DNA from: an uncultured Prevotellaceae bacterium
Lineage (GTDB): Bacteria > Bacteroidota > Bacteroidia > Bacteroidales > Bacteroidaceae
Reading direction: 5' to 3'
Assembly: GCA_902776195.1 (NCBI GenBank)
Contig: CACYPF010000005.1
Span: forward strand, 42,933-106,932
Length of the DNA stretch: 64,000 nucleotides
Below the pieces are notes generated by a model. It was given only the letters and a program-made list of their open reading frames with translations, was not told the origin of the DNA and made no database searches. A program made the position numbers and the translations under genes. This document shows, piece by piece, positions 44,893 to 53,167 of the stretch; position 1 is the stretch's first letter, and every line of letters begins with the position of its first letter.

Positions 44893-46110
44893 ATGGAACG
44901 CCTTTGGAATCGGAACTATATCAAGGTGATGACGGCGAACTTCTCGCTGTTCTTCGCCTTTTATCTGCTCACCCCACTGCTACCCCTCTATCTGCACGAG
45001 ACCTTCGGGGCAACGAAGGACGTGATAGGCTTGGTATTGTCGGGTTATACCATCACGGCACTGCTCTTCCGTCCGTTCAGCGGCTATTTCGTCGATTCCT
45101 TTCCACGCAAGAAGGTACTGATGGTCTGCTTTGCCGCCTTCGCCATTTTCTTCGCAGGCTATCTCGCGGCAGGAACCCTGCTGCTCTTTACCATTGTCCG
45201 TACCTTGCATGGCGGTCCCTTTGGTGCTTTGACAGTTGCCAACTCCACCGTCGCCATTGATGTCCTTCCCTCCTCCCGTCGTAACGAGGGAATCGGCTAT
45301 TACGGACTCAGCAATAACCTCGCCATGGCGATAGCTCCCACTTTTGCCATCTATACCTATGCCCAGACCCATAACTTCCAACTCCTCTTCTGGCTTGCCC
45401 TCGCCATCGCCACCTTCGGATGGATTGTGGATGCGACGGTTTCTGTCCATTCCCCTAAACAGGGGAAGTCGGATAGGGTCTTATCCCTCGACCGCTTTTT
45501 CCTCGCCCGTGGTTGGTTGTTGGGAATCAACATGGCGTTCTTCGGCTTCTGCTTCGGTGTGATGAGCAACTACCTTGCTATCTATGGCAAACAGGTGCTG
45601 GGCATGACAGGGGGTACAGGGACATGGTTTATGCTCTGCTCCATCGGACTCATGCTCTCCCGGATACAAGGTGGCAAGGCATTGCGACAAGGACGACTGA
45701 CCCATAACGCCTCTGAGGGGATGGTTATCTCACTCGTCGGCTACATCCTGTTTATCCTCCTGCCTACCTTAGGTGGCAGCCAACTCTTCACTCTTCACTC
45801 TTCACTCTTCACTTACATAGGCTATTACTCCTCCGCCATCCTCATCGGTCTGGGCAACGGTCACATGTGGCCCGCTTTCCAGAACATGATGATTTCCATG
45901 GCACACCATAATGAACGGGGCACCGCCAACAGCACCATCCTTATCTCATGGGACGTGGGGATGGGACTCGGCATCCTGGCGGGTGGAGCTATCGCAGAAC
46001 ATTATGGCTACAACGCAGCCTTCTGGACTGTCGCTGTAGCCAATGCAATAGGAGTTATCCTCTATTTCCTCAAAACCCAATTCTTCTTCCTTAGACGAAG
46101 GATTGAGTAG
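44893..46110 (+). CDS. MFS transporter with an internal 7-bp repeat
   Basis: A 405-aa major facilitator protein with 12 predicted helices; GYTITALLFRPFSGYFVDSFPRKK (quoted here only as the 2-3 loop motif, FVDSFPRKK) is the MFS signature. Substrate unknown. Four tandem CTCTTCA units (45784-45811) encode QLFTLHSSLFTY in the loop before helix 9 or 10; gain or loss of one unit would shift the frame. It follows hisC in the operon and converges on the HAD gene. Confidence 0.85.
   Translation: MERLWNRNYIKVMTANFSLFFAFYLLTPLLPLYLHETFGATKDVIGLVLSGYTITALLFRPFSGYFVDSFPRKKVLMVCFAAFAIFFAGYLAAGTLLLFTIVRTLHGGPFGALTVANSTVAIDVLPSSRRNEGIGYYGLSNNLAMAIAPTFAIYTYAQTHNFQLLFWLALAIATFGWIVDATVSVHSPKQGKSDRVLSLDRFFLARGWLLGINMAFFGFCFGVMSNYLAIYGKQVLGMTGGTGTWFMLCSIGLMLSRIQGGKALRQGRLTHNASEGMVISLVGYILFILLPTLGGSQLFTLHSSLFTYIGYYSSAILIGLGNGHMWPAFQNMMISMAHHNERGTANSTILISWDVGMGLGILAGGAIAEHYGYNAAFWTVAVANAIGVILYFLKTQFFFLRRRIE
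45784..45811. repeat. Four CTCTTCA heptamers inside the MFS gene
   Basis: Perfect tandem copies at 45784, 45791, 45798 and 45805. Seven is not a multiple of three, so slippage by one unit breaks the reading frame. Confidence 0.9.
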
Positions 46111-46124
46111 TGTCCTTTTCTTTC

Positions 46125-47195
46125 TTAGAAAGTGAAGTCGGTCTTCATCACACCATCACCATAGATGGTCTTGAAGTCGTTACGCATGGAGATGACGTAA
46201 AAGCCTGCCTCACGCCATTTCGCCTCACGGCTGGCACCTTCTGCAAGATTGGCATGGTCGCGCACGTCATCATCGGCAACGAGCATGAAGGCAGCAGAGC
46301 GGTATTCGTCGTTACCCATACAGTAGTTATGCATGGCAATGTCACCACTACTGTTACCAAACGACAGGACAGGAACCTTTCCTATCTCTTGTGAGATCTG
46401 CAGCACTTTATTCGTCTTGAGGTTTTTGATGATCAGTTCGTCGGTACGCACCAGATGCTCCTCCTGGCCAATGGTATAGTTGACACCCACCTCAGTGCCC
46501 TGCTTGTTACCCTTCAGCTTTACATCCATACCAATGACATTGTTAGGCTCGATGCCGTAGTCCTCCAAGAGTGAGCGGCAGATAAACCGGTCGGAGCCTG
46601 AAACGACATAGCAGGTAAAGCCGTTTGCCCTCAAGAAGTCGAGCACCTGCAGCATGGGTTTATAAAAACTTTGAGCATAGGTCATACCCACGAATCCGTT
46701 GGCGGTCTTACTGGCGTAGTTCTTTACATAGGCATCGAACTCAGCGAGTGTCATGCCTGCGTAAGCCTTTGCCGCTGCATAGGCATGCTTCATATCGAAT
46801 CCAGAAGGGAGTTTCTTACCGTTTCTCACGAAGTCGCGGATGTCCTGTGCCGCCTCCTTCACATCATCCGGAGCCTCATAGTTAGGATCGTCTAATGCAC
46901 GGTACTCCAGCAGATTATACTCAAAATACGTCGGATACAACTCTCCGACGAGTGTACCGTCCATATCGAACGTAGCGATGCGGTCTTCCTTCGGGATGTA
47001 GTTTTTCGACTCGGTATTCGTCACATCAGCAACAAATTCTTTCAGGGCGGTAAGAGCCTCACACTGGTTCCACTGCGTGAAATATTCCATCTGCTGTGTG
47101 TTTACGGTGTTCTTGTCATCGTCCCCACATGATGTAAACGTTGTTACGCCGCATAAGAGGATGGCGGCGAGCATCCATAGTCTCATCTTTTCCAT
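46125..47195 (-). CDS. HAD-superfamily phosphatase lipoprotein
   Basis: A 356-aa lipoprotein: lipobox FTSC (C23), followed by GDDDK, which in Bacteroidota often marks export to the surface. DMDGT (77-81) is HAD motif I; VVSGSDRF motif II and SFGNSSGDIAM motif III/IV. It probably dephosphorylates a small substrate in the periplasm or at the surface. ATG 47186 is an alternative start. Confidence 0.85.
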   Translation of the reverse strand: MEKMRLWMLAAILLCGVTTFTSCGDDDKNTVNTQQMEYFTQWNQCEALTALKEFVADVTNTESKNYIPKEDRIATFDMDGTLVGELYPTYFEYNLLEYRALDDPNYEAPDDVKEAAQDIRDFVRNGKKLPSGFDMKHAYAAAKAYAGMTLAEFDAYVKNYASKTANGFVGMTYAQSFYKPMLQVLDFLRANGFTCYVVSGSDRFICRSLLEDYGIEPNNVIGMDVKLKGNKQGTEVGVNYTIGQEEHLVRTDELIIKNLKTNKVLQISQEIGKVPVLSFGNSSGDIAMHNYCMGNDEYRSAAFMLVADDDVRDHANLAEGASREAKWREAGFYVISMRNDFKTIYGDGVMKTDFTF

Positions 47196-47225
47196 TTATA
47201 TTAGTGTTTTTACTTAAATCTGGTG

Positions 47226-47257
47226 CAAAGGTACAAAGATTTAAATAAAGATACAAA
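47226..47257 (-). promoter_or_regulatory. HAD lipoprotein gene promoter
   Basis: On the minus strand TTTG (47257-47254), 20 bp, TACCTTTG (47233-47226). Confidence 0.7.
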
Positions 47258-47289
47258 CAAAAAGGTGGAAATAATATAATACTGAATTA

Positions 47290-47321
47290 TTTGGAGGAAA
47301 TCGGAATAGTTCGTAACTTTG
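47290..47321 (+). promoter_or_regulatory. GNAT gene promoter
   Basis: TTTG (47290-47293), 20 bp, TAACTTTG (47314-47321), 19 bp before the ATG. Confidence 0.7.
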
Positions 47322-47340
47322 TATGCGAAATTGATGAACT

Positions 47341-47805
47341 ATGATTAGGAAAGCAAACACAAAAGACATCAAAGGTATCATCGCATTGCTGCATCAGGTC
47401 AATATGGTGCATCATGTGATACGCCCCGATTTATTCAAACCGAACACGACCAAATACAACGAGCAAGAACTGGAGACGCTTCTCTCCGACGACAGCATGC
47501 CCGTCTTCGTCTATGACGATGGAGAGATACGGGGACATGCGTTCTGCCAGGTCAATGAAGTAAGAGACCACCGACTACTGGTGAATGTCAAGACGCTGTA
47601 TATCGATGACATCTGTGTGGACGAGTCGGAACGCGGCAAGCACATAGGAAAAGCACTGTATGAGCATGTCCATGACTATGCCAAGTCTATCGGCTGCCAT
47701 AACATCACCCTCAACGTATGGGAGGGCAACGACAGCGCACGCCACTTCTACGAGAGCATGGGACTGGGCATCCAGAAAACGACCATGGAGGTAATTATTA
47801 CATGA
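47341..47805 (+). CDS. GNAT family N-acetyltransferase
   Basis: A 154-aa acetyltransferase. IDDICVDESERGKHIGKALYEHV (core ERGKHIG) is the acetyl-CoA loop and NITLNVWEGNDSARHFYESMG is motif B. Substrate unknown. Monocistronic, from its own promoter. Confidence 0.9.
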   Translation: MIRKANTKDIKGIIALLHQVNMVHHVIRPDLFKPNTTKYNEQELETLLSDDSMPVFVYDDGEIRGHAFCQVNEVRDHRLLVNVKTLYIDDICVDESERGKHIGKALYEHVHDYAKSIGCHNITLNVWEGNDSARHFYESMGLGIQKTTMEVIIT

Positions 47806-47964
47806 TAAAGTATGAAAACAATTCATTTCTCTCAATGAAGTGCCGTCCCAGCTATTCACCCCAATAAATCACCACACGACGTCACCTTTTACTTCTCTGA
47901 ACTGTTATATTATTGAATCGGTTCAAGAAAACAAAAGTATAACAATAAAAAAGAAGAAAGAATT

Positions 47965-48420
47965 ATGGAAAATTTAGTTGCCATCTTAGTACCTATTGCC
48001 TGCGGATGCGTGCTGCCCATCATGATCGTGTGGCTTTACATCCGCAAGAAGATGAACGAGACCAACCAGCGCACGCAGATTGTGCTGGCAGCCATTGAGA
48101 AGAACCCCGATATGGACATCGAGGAACTGATGAAAAAGATTTCGCCCAAGAAGAAACTGCTGAAGGAGAAACTGCTGGCGAAACTGCTGTGGGGCAGTAT
48201 TATTACTTTCCTTGGTGTAGCCTTGATAGGCTTCTGCATCGTTCAAGCCTTGGTTGGCGGAATGACGACTACAGCGCTTCAACAATTCAGTCTGTTCGGA
48301 GCAGTTCTTTCAGGCATTGGCATCGCTATCCTTGTTAATTACAACACTGGCAGGCGAATGCTCGCCAAGGAGATGGAGGCAGAGGAGCAGATACTGGTCA
48401 TGCAAGCTGAGAGCAAGTGA
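47965..48420 (+). CDS. DUF6249-type membrane protein
   Basis: A 151-aa protein with three hydrophobic segments (about 5-26, 76-98, 108-128) and a cytoplasmic helical part with NPDMDIEELMKKISPKKKLLKEK. I recognise the DUF6249 type that precedes an ECF sigma factor in Bacteroidales. Its TGA overlaps the GTG start of the sigma gene. Probably part of the sensing arrangement; inference. Confidence 0.75.
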   Translation: MENLVAILVPIACGCVLPIMIVWLYIRKKMNETNQRTQIVLAAIEKNPDMDIEELMKKISPKKKLLKEKLLAKLLWGSIITFLGVALIGFCIVQALVGGMTTTALQQFSLFGAVLSGIGIAILVNYNTGRRMLAKEMEAEEQILVMQAESK

Positions 48421-48893
48421 CACGCGAACAGTTCATCACCCTGGTGGAGCGTGAGCAGGAGGCACTTCGCGGCTTTCTGCTCGCCCTCTGCTGCGGAAAC
48501 AAGGGCGATGCCGACGACCTGGCGCAGGACACGTTGGTGAAGGCATACCTCTCGTCGGCTGGCTATCAGGACCGGGGACGCTTCCGCTCGTGGCTCTTCA
48601 AGATTGCCCACAACACGTTCCTCAATCACAGGGCAAGCCTGCGCACAGCGGAGAGCCTCGACGAGGCACGGATGCTCACGAGCAGTCAGGCTGCCGACAA
48701 CAGTTTCGAGCACCAGAGCCTCTACCTCGCCCTGCGCACCCTGCCGCCCAAGGAGCGGTCGGCAATCACGCTCTACTATCTCAGCGGCTACGACATCAAG
48801 GAGATTGCCGCCATTACCGATACCTCGGAGGATGCTGTGAAAAAGCAGCTCTCGCGGGGCCGTGACAAATTGAAAGAAAGACTGAAGTTATGA
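48417..48893 (+). CDS. ECF RNA polymerase sigma factor
   Basis: A 158-aa sigma-70-family ECF factor. Region 2 (GDADDLAQDTLVKAYLS, then RFRSWLFKIAHNTFLNHRA) and region 4 (LPPKERSAITLYYLSGYDIKEIAAITDTSEDAVKKQLSRGR, helix-turn-helix). GTG start overlaps the upstream stop; its own stop overlaps the next ATG (ATGA). Target genes cannot be read here. Confidence 0.92.
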   Translation: MTREQFITLVEREQEALRGFLLALCCGNKGDADDLAQDTLVKAYLSSAGYQDRGRFRSWLFKIAHNTFLNHRASLRTAESLDEARMLTSSQAADNSFEHQSLYLALRTLPPKERSAITLYYLSGYDIKEIAAITDTSEDAVKKQLSRGRDKLKERLKL

Positions 48894-49318
48894 GTAAACA
48901 GCAAGGAGATACAGAAGTTATGACAAAAGACAAAGCACTTGAGGAAGTCTTCCTCGCCCAGCAACCCCATTTCGACGACCAGTGCGCCTTCATGGACGCA
49001 CTCACCCGCCGTCTCGATGCCGTGGAGTATGTCCGCCAGCATCAGAATGCCACGCTTCGCCGCTATAAGATGGCGATGGTCGCTGCCTTCGTCGCAGGCA
49101 TCGTCAGCGGAGCCGTCACCCTTGCCTTCGTCCTGTCGACGCCTGCCGATGTGCCCCTGTTCACCTTCCATGTTGAGTCGGGCATCCTACTGTGGCTCGT
49201 CCAGAACTCCCGTGTTATTTCAGCTACCGTCCTTACCCTGTTGTTAAGTATTGGTTTGATGAGTATTGCAAGTAATGTACACGATATTTTTCGCATCCAG
49301 AGATTTGCCTCTATCTGA
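48890..49318 (+). CDS. Two-helix membrane protein, possible anti-sigma factor
   Basis: A 142-aa protein with a soluble N-terminal half (about 1-60) and two membrane helices (about 66-85 and 95-118), coupled to the sigma gene by ATGA. Position and topology suit an anti-sigma factor, but no zinc-binding HxxxCxxC is present and I recognise no family, so the role is inference. Confidence 0.6.
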   Translation: MSKQQGDTEVMTKDKALEEVFLAQQPHFDDQCAFMDALTRRLDAVEYVRQHQNATLRRYKMAMVAAFVAGIVSGAVTLAFVLSTPADVPLFTFHVESGILLWLVQNSRVISATVLTLLLSIGLMSIASNVHDIFRIQRFASI

Positions 49319-49354
49319 AAAAAAAGGTAGGTCTTTGGCTATTCAAGACCTACC
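49318..49354 (-). terminator. Terminator of the DMT transporter gene
   Basis: A perfect 10-bp stem (GGTAGGTCTT, 49326-49335, with 49345-49354) and 9-nt loop; on the minus strand it is followed by eight T. It directly abuts the stop of the plus-strand sigma operon and may stop that too. Confidence 0.85.
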
Positions 49355-49401
49355 CCAATATTAAGAGTTATACTTTTATCTGCTCTTATTCTGGCTTCAG
49401 T

Positions 49402-50334
49402 TTATGATTTCCATCGCCAGGTTTTTCTGACGATGACGGTTATCGTATGGCTGATTGTACGCAGATGGAAGTTCTTGCCCAGTACGATCAGCAGGACGGC
49501 TGAAAGGATGAGCACGATGCCGACCACGAGACGGAACGTGAGCGATTCGTCAAAGACCATCACGCCGATGGCTACCGCCGTCAATGGCTCCAAAGCTCCC
49601 ATGATGGCAGTAGGCGTGGCGCCCACTTCATGAACGGAAACGGTCATCAAGACAAGCGAGAGAACCGTTGGCACCAGACCCAACCAACATGCAAAGAACC
49701 ATGCATGCGGCGACGGCGGCAACATCAGATGCAAGTCGGGTGAGGTGAACGAATAGGCAAGCAACGATAGCATACATATCAGCAGGACATAGAACGTAAG
49801 CTTCAACGATGACATGCGGATGCTCGACTGATTAACCACCACGATATAGACGGCGTAAGTCAGCGATGACACCATAACCAGAAGGACACCTGTCGCACTG
49901 ATTGGCACACCTGCGTCGCCTCTGTAGAGCAACCCTATGCCCGCTAAGGCAAGGATGATGGCCGTAACCGTTGAAGCTGTGACCCTCTCTCTGAAGCATG
50001 TAGCCATGATGACAGCCACCATCACGGGATAGACAAACAGGATGGTGGAGGCAATGCCGGCATCCATAAATCGGAAGCTCTGATAGTATGTGATGCTCGA
50101 TGCAGCAAAGAGCAGTCCGAGCGAGCCGAGCGTCTTCAATTCTCTGCCGCTGATTCGGAAAGATTTACGCTCCACAAGCAACATCACAGCCAGCATCAAT
50201 ACCGCCATGGAGAAACGATAGAAGAGTACGGATGACGTGTTCACACCCTCCTCGTAAAGCGGTAAGGCTCCGAACGGGTTAGTGCCATAACAGACAGCTG
50301 CCAGAATGCCGCAGATAATTCCTTTATGCTTCAT
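49402..50334 (-). CDS. EamA/DMT family transporter
   Basis: A 310-aa membrane protein with ten helices in two EamA repeats; GILAAVCYGTNPFGALPLY begins repeat 1 and GATPTAIMGALEPLTAVAIGVMVFDE is the repeat 2 signature. Drug/metabolite exporter type, substrate unknown. A -7 element (TAACTTTG, minus strand, 50410-50403) precedes it. Confidence 0.88.
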   Translation of the reverse strand: MKHKGIICGILAAVCYGTNPFGALPLYEEGVNTSSVLFYRFSMAVLMLAVMLLVERKSFRISGRELKTLGSLGLLFAASSITYYQSFRFMDAGIASTILFVYPVMVAVIMATCFRERVTASTVTAIILALAGIGLLYRGDAGVPISATGVLLVMVSSLTYAVYIVVVNQSSIRMSSLKLTFYVLLICMLSLLAYSFTSPDLHLMLPPSPHAWFFACWLGLVPTVLSLVLMTVSVHEVGATPTAIMGALEPLTAVAIGVMVFDESLTFRLVVGIVLILSAVLLIVLGKNFHLRTISHTITVIVRKTWRWKS

Positions 50335-50454
50335 TCGTCAGGTTGTCAATTACAATGACTTTTTTCATATTCGTACTTAGTCTGTGTGATTAAACTTTGT
50401 TGCAAAGTTAGTCAATTCTGATAAATTCCCGTGAATATTGCGTAACTTTAACTC

Positions 50455-50573
50455 TCGCAAAAACATGTATGTTATATGTATGTTATATGTTTGAGCAACA
50501 TATAACATGGCTCAATCCCTTTGTACAAGGGTGCTTGCGCCCTGTCATGTTATAAGGTTATATGTTTTTGCGA
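50455..50573. other. 119-bp folded element with 12-bp terminal inverted repeats
   Basis: Ends TCGCAAAAACAT (50455-50466) and ATGTTTTTGCGA (50562-50573) are perfect inverted copies. Inside are a perfect 12-bp hairpin (50480-50491 with 50497-50508, 5-nt loop) and a smaller one (AGGGTG-CTTG-CGCCCT, 50528-50543). The first hairpin arm is preceded by a direct copy of ATGTTATATGT. Shape is that of a three-way junction; it may be a MITE-like element or a structured RNA gene. No ORF. Confidence 0.55.
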
Positions 50574-50586
50574 AATTCATAATAAT

Positions 50587-50649
50587 CAGTTACTGACTGA
50601 GGGGCATTCAGTTACCGACTAAAGCCTGTTTTCATTACGACTAAAGCCT
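50587..50649. repeat. Three imperfect direct repeats
   Basis: CAGTTACTGACTGAGG (50587), CAGTTACCGACTAAAGCCT (50609) and CATTACGACTAAAGCCT (50633) are related units 22 to 24 bp apart in gene-free DNA. No function assigned. Confidence 0.5.
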
Positions 50650-50714
50650 CCATTTGACGGAAATGCCTCGCATCCCTCACTCCAATATCTGTTATGGGGG
50701 TACTCCGATGCCTC

Positions 50715-50806
50715 CCGTGGGGCTTGGAAATAATCCCCAAGCCCCACGGAGACGGCACCTTCGACTCACGGAGCCTAGGGCTTCGCAAAGAGGAAGTGCC
50801 GCAATT
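50715..50806. other. GC-rich double hairpin in non-coding DNA
   Basis: CCGTGGGGCTTGG (50715-50727) pairs perfectly with 50737-50749 (9-nt loop); it is followed by CGGCACCTTC and, about 30 nt later, GAAGTGCCG, a second near-perfect stem. Clearly more GC-rich than its surroundings. It may be a dispersed repeat or structured RNA. ORFs through it (50654-50927) look spurious. Confidence 0.5.
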
Positions 50807-50971
50807 CTTTTATATGTTATCTTCATGTTTTGCGCTAAATTGGAATTTACCTGTTTTCCCAACCTTCTTTATTACTTCCTGTTTCGTAACTCATAGAGGA
50901 AACATGCGGATACTCAGTTGTGTCTAAGTTGTACTTCCGAATCGACAAATAAAACCGCAAATTATCGCATA

Positions 50972-51193
50972 TTATGCGACGTTTTTAGTCAATAATCGTC
51001 GGAAGCCTTCTTCTGAAGACCAAAAAGGGACCTGCCCAAACGGACAGGTCCCTTTATTAAATATGTCAGAGTTATTTTACTCCTCTACTGCTGCCTGCGC
51101 GGCGGCTAACAGATGCTGATTATCAGCGAGTTACAGAGTTTTTAAACTACTGGCGACTCTTTTGCGACACATTCTGCACGTCCTCACGCTTTC
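50972..51193 (-). repeat. Paralogous block A (gene end plus terminator)
   Basis: About 220 bp that shares with block B (53168-53390, same orientation) an almost identical core: 51022-51106 versus 53210-53293, plus weaker similarity on both sides (TGCGACGTTTT left, GAAAGCG right). On the minus strand the core reads as a peptide ending AAAQAAVEE-stop (stop 51077-51079), then a terminator hairpin (51027-51053). Upstream of that the frame has stop codons, so here the coding part is dead. It may be a remnant of an element or dispersed repeat. Confidence 0.65.
51022..51056 (-). terminator. Terminator in block A
   Basis: GGGACCTG/CAGGTCCC stem (51027-51034 with 51046-51053) with AAAAA and TTT flanks, so it can act on either strand; on the minus strand the run of T follows the stem. 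It would stop the transcript of the cassette genes. Confidence 0.75.
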
Positions 51194-51200
51194 ATAACTG

Positions 51201-51851
51201 TTATTTATTTATACTAAATTTTGATGTATCATATGAACCTTTATAGGGTTTTGCTGTTCCTTTGCTTGTAAAAAACCTATCCTTTATGGGATTCCAATCA
51301 CCAACCTCGATACTTCCATCAAAGAAACACAATCTATCATGTATTTTATCTGTTCCAGTTTTTCCCAATGAACGATAAGTTGGTACAGGTTCTATGACCT
51401 GCCCGTCTGATTCATATATCAACTTAGGCATACTCTCATTCTTGCATGCATTCAATATTTCATCTTTACAATTCAAAGGACCAGCTATAATCAAACCACT
51501 ATTATCTTTTATTGCCCTAATAAGAATTCCGCCAAATTTGCCTTCGTTATTCTTATAATGACTATCAAAGCAAATATCTATTCCGCTAAGATGATAAAAC
51601 AACTGTCCTCCTTGATAATTATCACGAGGATATGTCACTTCTTGCCATTTATTTAGATTTTTGTCTTTCAAATACATTGCCCTATCATAATAATAGAATT
51701 CTATTTCTGCAAAACGGAAAGTTTCATTCCCGCATGCGAGATGATAGTTGCTAAATAGTTCACGTGCAATTTCTGCACATTTAACTTGGATACTTTCATA
51801 GTTCGATAATCCTTCAAATGGATTCTTAAATAGTTCGAAAACTTTTTCCAT
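51201..51851 (-). CDS. Uncharacterised protein, possibly alkyladenine-glycosylase fold
   Basis: A 216-aa cytoplasmic protein. The order of FRFAEIEFYYYDR, VTYPRDNYQGGQLFYHLSGIDICFD and GGILIRAI with a following GP resembles the methylpurine-DNA glycosylase (AAG) fold, where E, Y and the GVLIRA strand form the base pocket. This is inference from pattern; AAG proper has more conserved residues. No neighbour other than the deiminase gene downstream of the same promoter region. AT-rich compared with housekeeping genes, suggesting transfer. Confidence 0.55.
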   Translation of the reverse strand: MEKVFELFKNPFEGLSNYESIQVKCAEIARELFSNYHLACGNETFRFAEIEFYYYDRAMYLKDKNLNKWQEVTYPRDNYQGGQLFYHLSGIDICFDSHYKNNEGKFGGILIRAIKDNSGLIIAGPLNCKDEILNACKNESMPKLIYESDGQVIEPVPTYRSLGKTGTDKIHDRLCFFDGSIEVGDWNPIKDRFFTSKGTAKPYKGSYDTSKFSINK

Positions 51852-51922
51852 GATTCATTTCTTTTGATTTATTTTGCAAATATACTAAAAAATGGACGTT
51901 GTCCCTATTGGTAACGGAAAAA

Positions 51923-52948
51923 CTATCGCTTACATTTGGTTTTAAGCATATCATCAATCTTGTTTTTGATTTGATCTTTCTTATAATCTTCCAAATCTAT
52001 TATGGGAATGCGTGCACATTTCGCTAATACTTTAAGATAATTCTCATAGATTGTCCATGTTAGACAATTCAATGCACCACCATTCTCTGCTATAAAATCT
52101 CGCATCTGCACTTGATAGATATTGTCTTCATACTCGGGGTATAGTTGCTTGTATTGGGCCAATGTTTCCGCGTCTGTGACTTCATCTCCAAGTCCTGGAA
52201 TGATAATGAAATCGCATGTTTGTAAACTGTTGATATATGCCCAACTCAAGTCATCATATTTGCTTAGTTCGAGTTCTATGACTTCAAAATGCTTTGCCAG
52301 TGATGAATACATCTCTTGAGCTATCTTGTCATCGTACAGTTGCAGATTTACCAATACTTGAGGCTTGCCAGATTTACTTATACCAACATACCTAACTATT
52401 CCATCCGTGTGACCAAAGATATCTTCTTTATCCCATGGAAGCCAAACGATTGTCAAGTCTGGTGACTGGAAAGCACATTTAAGAAGACACTCTATTTGCT
52501 CTTTGCTGAAAGATGGATTTTCGTTGAAAACTTTTTCAGTCATGACTACGTATTCCGTTTCTTTGCCTTTTTTCTTTCCTTTACAGAATACCATATTACC
52601 TCCGTCAACGACGAACGGAATATCCACAATTTCGTAATTATGTGCAAATGGGCAGTTTTTTATGACTTTATCAACATTTGTAATGTACTTCTTCTTGTCT
52701 TGAAGATAATCTGGATTATAAATGAACTTAACGAAAACATACTCATCCATTTGTATTGGCATAAAATCTCTTACCCAATAGTCTTTCGTGTGAGAAACAG
52801 TTCCCATACCTTTGTGATATGTCCCAATAATGTCCCAAAGTTCTAATTTCAGTTCGGGGTAGTGTCTTTCCAACAGGCTTGACAAGACGACCTTACTTTT
52901 TTCTTTTTCTGTTATTATCATATCGCAATTCTTTTTAATGTTAAACAT
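51923..52948 (-). CDS. Agmatine deiminase / peptidylarginine deiminase family protein
   Basis: A 341-aa PAD_porph-family enzyme of the guanidine-modifying superfamily. WVRDFMP (58-64), DGGN (115-118), GHTDG (179-183) and the nucleophile in GGALNC (Cys295) are the expected catalytic residues. Family members release ammonia from agmatine or peptide arginine; the substrate here is not known. ATG 52948 is used because the promoter (52974-53006) lies inside the longer ORF. AT-rich, in the cassette between the two repeat blocks. Confidence 0.82.
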   Translation of the reverse strand: MFNIKKNCDMIITEKEKSKVVLSSLLERHYPELKLELWDIIGTYHKGMGTVSHTKDYWVRDFMPIQMDEYVFVKFIYNPDYLQDKKKYITNVDKVIKNCPFAHNYEIVDIPFVVDGGNMVFCKGKKKGKETEYVVMTEKVFNENPSFSKEQIECLLKCAFQSPDLTIVWLPWDKEDIFGHTDGIVRYVGISKSGKPQVLVNLQLYDDKIAQEMYSSLAKHFEVIELELSKYDDLSWAYINSLQTCDFIIIPGLGDEVTDAETLAQYKQLYPEYEDNIYQVQMRDFIAENGGALNCLTWTIYENYLKVLAKCARIPIIDLEDYKKDQIKNKIDDMLKTKCKR

Positions 52949-52973
52949 GATGATTCGTCGACTAATCACGGCG

Positions 52974-53006
52974 CAAAGATACAACATATTTAATACTTGG
53001 ACCAAA
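52974..53006 (-). promoter_or_regulatory. Deiminase gene promoter
   Basis: On the minus strand TTTG (53006-53003), 21 bp, TATCTTTG (52981-52974). Confidence 0.7.
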
Positions 53007-53167
53007 CTTTTTTGTTAACTTTTGTTAGAGTTTTCGGAATGGTAATTTATTGATTATTAATATGTTATATTAATATTTGTATTAAAATTTCCATCGTATT
53101 TATATTATAAAAATTGCATGTTTTATGTCTATGACTTAAAGTGCTAAGGAAAAATAATGATGCACAT

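Noticed and set aside
50654-50927. Two overlapping plus-strand ORFs (80 and 77 aa)
   Set aside because: They read through a GC-rich hairpin repeat and turn into AT-rich sequence; no start context.
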